A DNA stretch of 8,477 nt from Armatimonadota bacterium (GTDB lineage: Bacteria; Armatimonadota; Armatimonadia; Armatimonadales; Armatimonadaceae): positions 1 through 8,477 of the forward strand of contig JAURHZ010000089.1 in NCBI GenBank assembly GCA_030833025.1, in the 5' to 3' direction. Position 1 is the first letter of the stretch; every line of letters begins with the position of its first letter. The notes below the pieces were generated by a model. The model was given only the letters and a program-made list of their open reading frames with translations. It did not search any database and was not told the origin of the DNA. A program made the position numbers and the translations under genes. Of the stretch, positions 6,104-8,477 are shown one piece after another.

Positions 6104-6931
6104 CTAATGCTGACAGTCGGGACAGTAGGTCGTCCCACGGCCTCCAACGCTGATTTTCATCAGCGGACCACCGCACAGAGGACAGGGTCTCCCCTTCCCT
6201 CCATACACTCTTGGTTCGTAAGTACCCGGATTTCCATCCAAGTCAACATATTCACCCAGCGATCCGCCGCAGCGAACCGCAGTTTCCAGCGTCGAGGCAA
6301 TCGATGTAGCAAGCGCATCGCACTCGCCAGCATCTAGACTCGATGCCTGCCGCTTCGGAGATATACCCGCGGTGAACAAAGCTTCATCCGCATATATATT
6401 CCCAACCCCGGCAACTACCTTTTGATCTAAAAGAACAGCCTTGATAAGACCTCGCCTTCCGGCAAGCCGCTCAGCAAGCAGCGCTCCAGACCAACCACTA
6501 TCCAAAGGCTCAGGCCCCATCGATACAACATCAGCTACTTGCGTAAACGCCGCTGCTTCATCTAGATGCCAATCACCCCAAGTCCACATATCCGTGTAGA
6601 CCAACACTGATCCAGTGTTTAGCCCAACACGTACACACTCGTACTTCTGCTGAGGAACATCGGTGTCAAAACGCCGAATGCCACCCTTCATGTTCAAGTG
6701 CACAACCAAATGAAACGGAGCGACATTCGCCACAACCATCTCAAAAAGCAAGTACTTCCCTCGGCGATTCACAGCCCTCACAGTTGCTCCCGTGAGCCGC
6801 TCCGTAAAGTCATCTGAATCACACCGCTTGAGCACTCGCTCATCCGAAATGCGAATCGAAGTGATGCTCTGCCCAGCTGCTGCCCTTACAAGTCCGCGTC
6901 GAAGCGTCTCAACCTCAGGCATCTCCGGCAA
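6104..6931 (-). CDS. mutM: Formamidopyrimidine-DNA glycosylase (Fpg/MutM), TTG start
   Basis: A 275-residue base-excision glycosylase and AP lyase acting on oxidised purines such as 8-oxoguanine. The start is fixed by chemistry: the mature protein must begin with the catalytic proline of PExPEVET. TTG 6931 gives Met-PEMPEVETLRRGL and lies 8 bases after GAGG. Retained features are Pro2 and Glu3 (Schiff base and acid), Lys59 in RRGKYLLFE, HLNMKGG (78-84, with the void-filling Met81), GVGNIYADEALF (175-186, Asn178), Arg265, and a zinc finger C250-x2-C253 with C270-x2-C273. The loop normally reading DPRRFG, which supplies the Arg and Phe wedge into the abasic void, reads DMWTWG here (114-119). 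Glycosylase function is expected, but lesion or opposite-base preference may differ. A promoter lies in the 90-base gap after tgt. Confidence 0.92.
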   Translation of the reverse strand: MPEMPEVETLRRGLVRAAAGQSITSIRISDERVLKRCDSDDFTERLTGATVRAVNRRGKYLLFEMVVANVAPFHLVVHLNMKGGIRRFDTDVPQQKYECVRVGLNTGSVLVYTDMWTWGDWHLDEAAAFTQVADVVSMGPEPLDSGWSGALLAERLAGRRGLIKAVLLDQKVVAGVGNIYADEALFTAGISPKRQASSLDAGECDALATSIASTLETAVRCGGSLGEYVDLDGNPGTYEPRVYGGKGRPCPLCGGPLMKISVGGRGTTYCPDCQH

Positions 6932-6939
6932 AAGCATTA

Positions 6940-6943
6940 CCTC
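6940..6943 (-). promoter_or_regulatory. Ribosome binding site that decides the mutM start
   Basis: Minus-strand GAGG (within GGGTGAGGT, plus 6939-6947) lies 8 bases before TTG 6931. This supports the TTG start demanded by the N-terminal proline. It is too close to ATG 6937, and the ATG at 6922 would lose the catalytic proline. Confidence 0.75.
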
Positions 6944-6979
6944 ACCCACACGTGGAGGGTTTACATTCTTATTCAGGCT

Positions 6980-7009
6980 ATCTTATGGCAAACACGGGTT
7001 GAACGTCAA
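6980..7009 (-). promoter_or_regulatory. mutM promoter
   Basis: Minus-strand TTGACG (plus 7004-7009; five of six matches to TTGACA), an 18-base spacer and TAAGAT (plus 6980-6985; four of six to TATAAT). It lies wholly in the tgt-mutM gap and would give a leader of about 40 bases before TTG 6931. Confidence 0.6.
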
Positions 7010-7021
7010 GGGGAACGAACA

Positions 7022-8173
7022 CTAAGTTAATGCGTCGATTGGCACAAGCCCCCACTGGGCCCGCAGCGTGTCCCTTAGCATTAGCAGAGTGCCATCTGCA
7101 ATTGCATTCCTGATCTGTTGCATCAGCTTTGCATAGAATGCAAGGTTGTGAATTGATGCCAAATTCGCAAAGAGGATTTCATTACAGCGGTGTAGATGGC
7201 GTAGATAGGCTGCGCTGTGCCGCCTACATGTAAGGCAATCACACTCTGGATCGATTGGGTTTGTGTCCTCCGCAAATCGTGCATTACTAACATGACGCCG
7301 ACCTTGACTTGTGAACACAGTGCCGTTCCGCGCCATCCGGGTCGGCAACACACAGTCAAACATATCCATCCCCGCAATAACCGCTTCCAAAATATCTTCC
7401 GGCATACCGACACCCATCAGATAACGCGGCTTGTCCTTCGGAAGCAGTGGAGCAGTATTTCGCGTGATCCGGTACATCTCTGCCGGTGGTTCGCCAACAC
7501 TTACACCGCCGATAGCAACGCCAGCAAAGTCCAGTGATGACATAAATGCTGCACTCTCGGCCCTAAGCGCCTCATCCGTGCCTCCCTGAACAATCCCAAA
7601 GAGGTTACGCCCCGTACTGTCACCACCGAGCTCCGCATGCTTGTCCCGGCAGCGGATCGCCCAGCGATGCGTACGCTCCATCGACAGGCGGACATACTCT
7701 TCTGTCGATGGATATGGCGTGCATTCATCGAATGCCATAATCACATCTGCGCCTAGTTGATGCTCAATTTCCATCACGCGCTCGGGCGTAAAATCATGCT
7801 TTGAGCCATCGAGTGGAGACTTAAATGCCACCCCACTCTCTGTGATCTTTCGCAAGTCCTTCAGGGAAAAGACCTGAAAGCCGCCGCTATCGGTGAGCAT
7901 CGCACCCGACCAGCCGATGAAGTTCGGAAGTCCACCGAGTCGCTCGATTCGCTCACTGCCGGGACGTAGATAGAGATGAAATGTATTCCCTAGAATCAGC
8001 TTGTAGGCCAGCTGCTCGATGTTCTCGAACTGCATCGCCTTGACTGTCCCCTGCGTCCCGACCGGCATAAAGACGGGTGTCTCGACCGTAGCCCGCGGAA
8101 GCGAGAGAACACCAAGCCTGGCATTGCAATCGGTTGCCGTCTTCAAAACACTAAACTTAAGCGCTGAACTCAA
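7022..8173 (-). CDS. tgt: tRNA-guanine transglycosylase (bacterial type)
   Basis: A 383-residue enzyme that exchanges the wobble guanine-34 of Asp, Asn, His and Tyr tRNAs for the queuosine precursor preQ1. Residues align with the Zymomonas enzyme at a constant offset of 7: Asp95 in DSGGFQ, Asp149 and Cys151 in AFDECTPYPS, Gln196 in FGIVQGG, Gly223 and Val226 in GGVSVGEP, and the nucleophile Asp273 in MFDCVLPTR. Zinc ligands are Cys311, Cys313, Cys316 and His342. Cys151 and Val226 are the preQ1-type choices, not the queuine-type residues of eukaryotes. The usual GGLAVGE reads GGVSVGE, a mild change. The start is TTG 8173, with GAGG 7 bases upstream; no ATG occurs before conserved sequence. The start overlaps the upstream stop (TTGA), implying translational coupling. 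No other queuosine gene is in the window. Confidence 0.95.
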   Translation of the reverse strand: MSSALKFSVLKTATDCNARLGVLSLPRATVETPVFMPVGTQGTVKAMQFENIEQLAYKLILGNTFHLYLRPGSERIERLGGLPNFIGWSGAMLTDSGGFQVFSLKDLRKITESGVAFKSPLDGSKHDFTPERVMEIEHQLGADVIMAFDECTPYPSTEEYVRLSMERTHRWAIRCRDKHAELGGDSTGRNLFGIVQGGTDEALRAESAAFMSSLDFAGVAIGGVSVGEPPAEMYRITRNTAPLLPKDKPRYLMGVGMPEDILEAVIAGMDMFDCVLPTRMARNGTVFTSQGRRHVSNARFAEDTNPIDPECDCLTCRRHSAAYLRHLHRCNEILFANLASIHNLAFYAKLMQQIRNAIADGTLLMLRDTLRAQWGLVPIDALT

Positions 8174-8477
8174 TTCACAACCTCAAATATCTCTACGTCG
8201 CGGCTTGAAAACACGCGCTTCATTCCGACAGGGTTTTCCTGATACGCCTTCGATGCCGTCTGTGATTCTAGTGTCCCTTTTGACCACCGCACCGGGATGT
8301 ACTGCGGAGAGCCATCGGGCTTGAGCAGCGCAGCCCCCGCGCCATCCGCGAGAGGCCCATCCGCGAGCTTGTTTGGATAGACAACAAAGCGAATTCGGTT
8401 CTCCGTTAGGATTTCACGCCGGACATCATCCGATGTAGATTCATCAAAGAATCGCACCGCAGAAGTGATCTTGGCCC
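8170..8477 (-). CDS. C-terminus of a probable membrane glycosyltransferase-like protein, 5'-partial
   Basis: An open frame enters from the right edge and stops at 8170, giving about 102 visible residues; the true start is outside. The fragment is soluble and mixed alpha/beta. It carries a segment of the form RFFDESTSDDVRREILTENRI followed by RFVVYPNKLADG, and ends with MKRVFSSRDVEIFEV. That layout recalls the C-terminal extracytoplasmic tails of polytopic GT39/ArnT-like or related bacterial membrane proteins, where a 'YVvyg' strand and a final 'vF.n..v.IY.v' strand are common. No transmembrane segment is in view, so the assignment is inference from pattern memory. It overlaps tgt by four bases and is probably co-transcribed with it, although no functional link with tRNA modification is obvious. 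Confidence 0.5.
   Translation of the reverse strand, partial: AKITSAVRFFDESTSDDVRREILTENRIRFVVYPNKLADGPLADGAGAALLKPDGSPQYIPVRWSKGTLESQTASKAYQENPVGMKRVFSSRDVEIFEVVN
8181..8184 (-). promoter_or_regulatory. Ribosome binding site for the tgt TTG start
   Basis: Minus-strand GAGG, 7 bases before TTG 8173, lies inside the last codons of the upstream gene. It supports the TTG start and translation re-initiation at the TTGA overlap. Confidence 0.7.

Noticed and set aside
1..8477. CRISPR arrays, tRNA genes, insertion sequences, defence or toxin systems
   Set aside because: I saw no regularly spaced repeats, cloverleaf-like segments, transposase motifs or defence domains on either strand. The window is almost wholly covered by the genes listed.

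Overview
The window is a gene-dense bacterial chromosome segment with eight protein-coding genes, two of them cut by the window edges. There are no RNA genes, mobile elements or CRISPR arrays, and no gap longer than about 100 bases. The gene set is ordinary bacterial housekeeping: ribosomal protein S1, dephospho-CoA kinase, formamidopyrimidine-DNA glycosylase, tRNA-guanine transglycosylase, homoserine O-acyltransferase and a nucleoside phosphorylase. Base composition is moderate, a little above half GC by eye. Several features recall Terrabacteria lineages such as Actinomycetota, Chloroflexota or Armatimonadota. These are the four-domain S1, the rpsA-coaE order, starts without a Shine-Dalgarno site but with a -10 box about 7 bases upstream, and TTG starts. 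I cannot assign a phylum from the sequence alone.

Layout from left to right. Positions 1-621 (+) hold the C-terminal part of an MTAP/PNP-family phosphorylase. Convergent to it, 6 bases away, is a two-gene minus-strand unit (2663 down to 628). It encodes a protein of the family usually labelled 'quinate 5-dehydrogenase', coupled through a TAATG overlap to a Rossmann-fold reductase resembling cyanobacterial acyl-ACP reductase. A 73-base divergent promoter region separates this unit from metX (+, 2737-3876). The metX end overlaps the end of coaE on the other strand by 17 bases. The rest of the window lies on the minus strand, in transcription order: the C-terminus of a probable membrane glycosyltransferase-like protein, tgt (coupled by a TTGA overlap), mutM (own promoter), rpsA (ending in a strong intrinsic terminator) and coaE (own promoter that appears to give a leaderless mRNA).

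Functionally, metX and the phosphorylase both touch sulfur-amino-acid and methylthio metabolism, but nothing shows co-regulation. The tgt-mutM-rpsA-coaE stretch is a translation, repair and cofactor cluster. The least understood part is the two-gene reductase unit: the reductase keeps the position of the acyl-ACP reductase catalytic cysteine, and its partner has no demonstrated function that I know of. Other points of interest are an Asp-to-Asn change in the phosphorylase base pocket, a MutM with an unusual DNA-intercalation loop, and leaderless-type starts at metX and coaE. I see no defence system or other plainly new multi-gene system.
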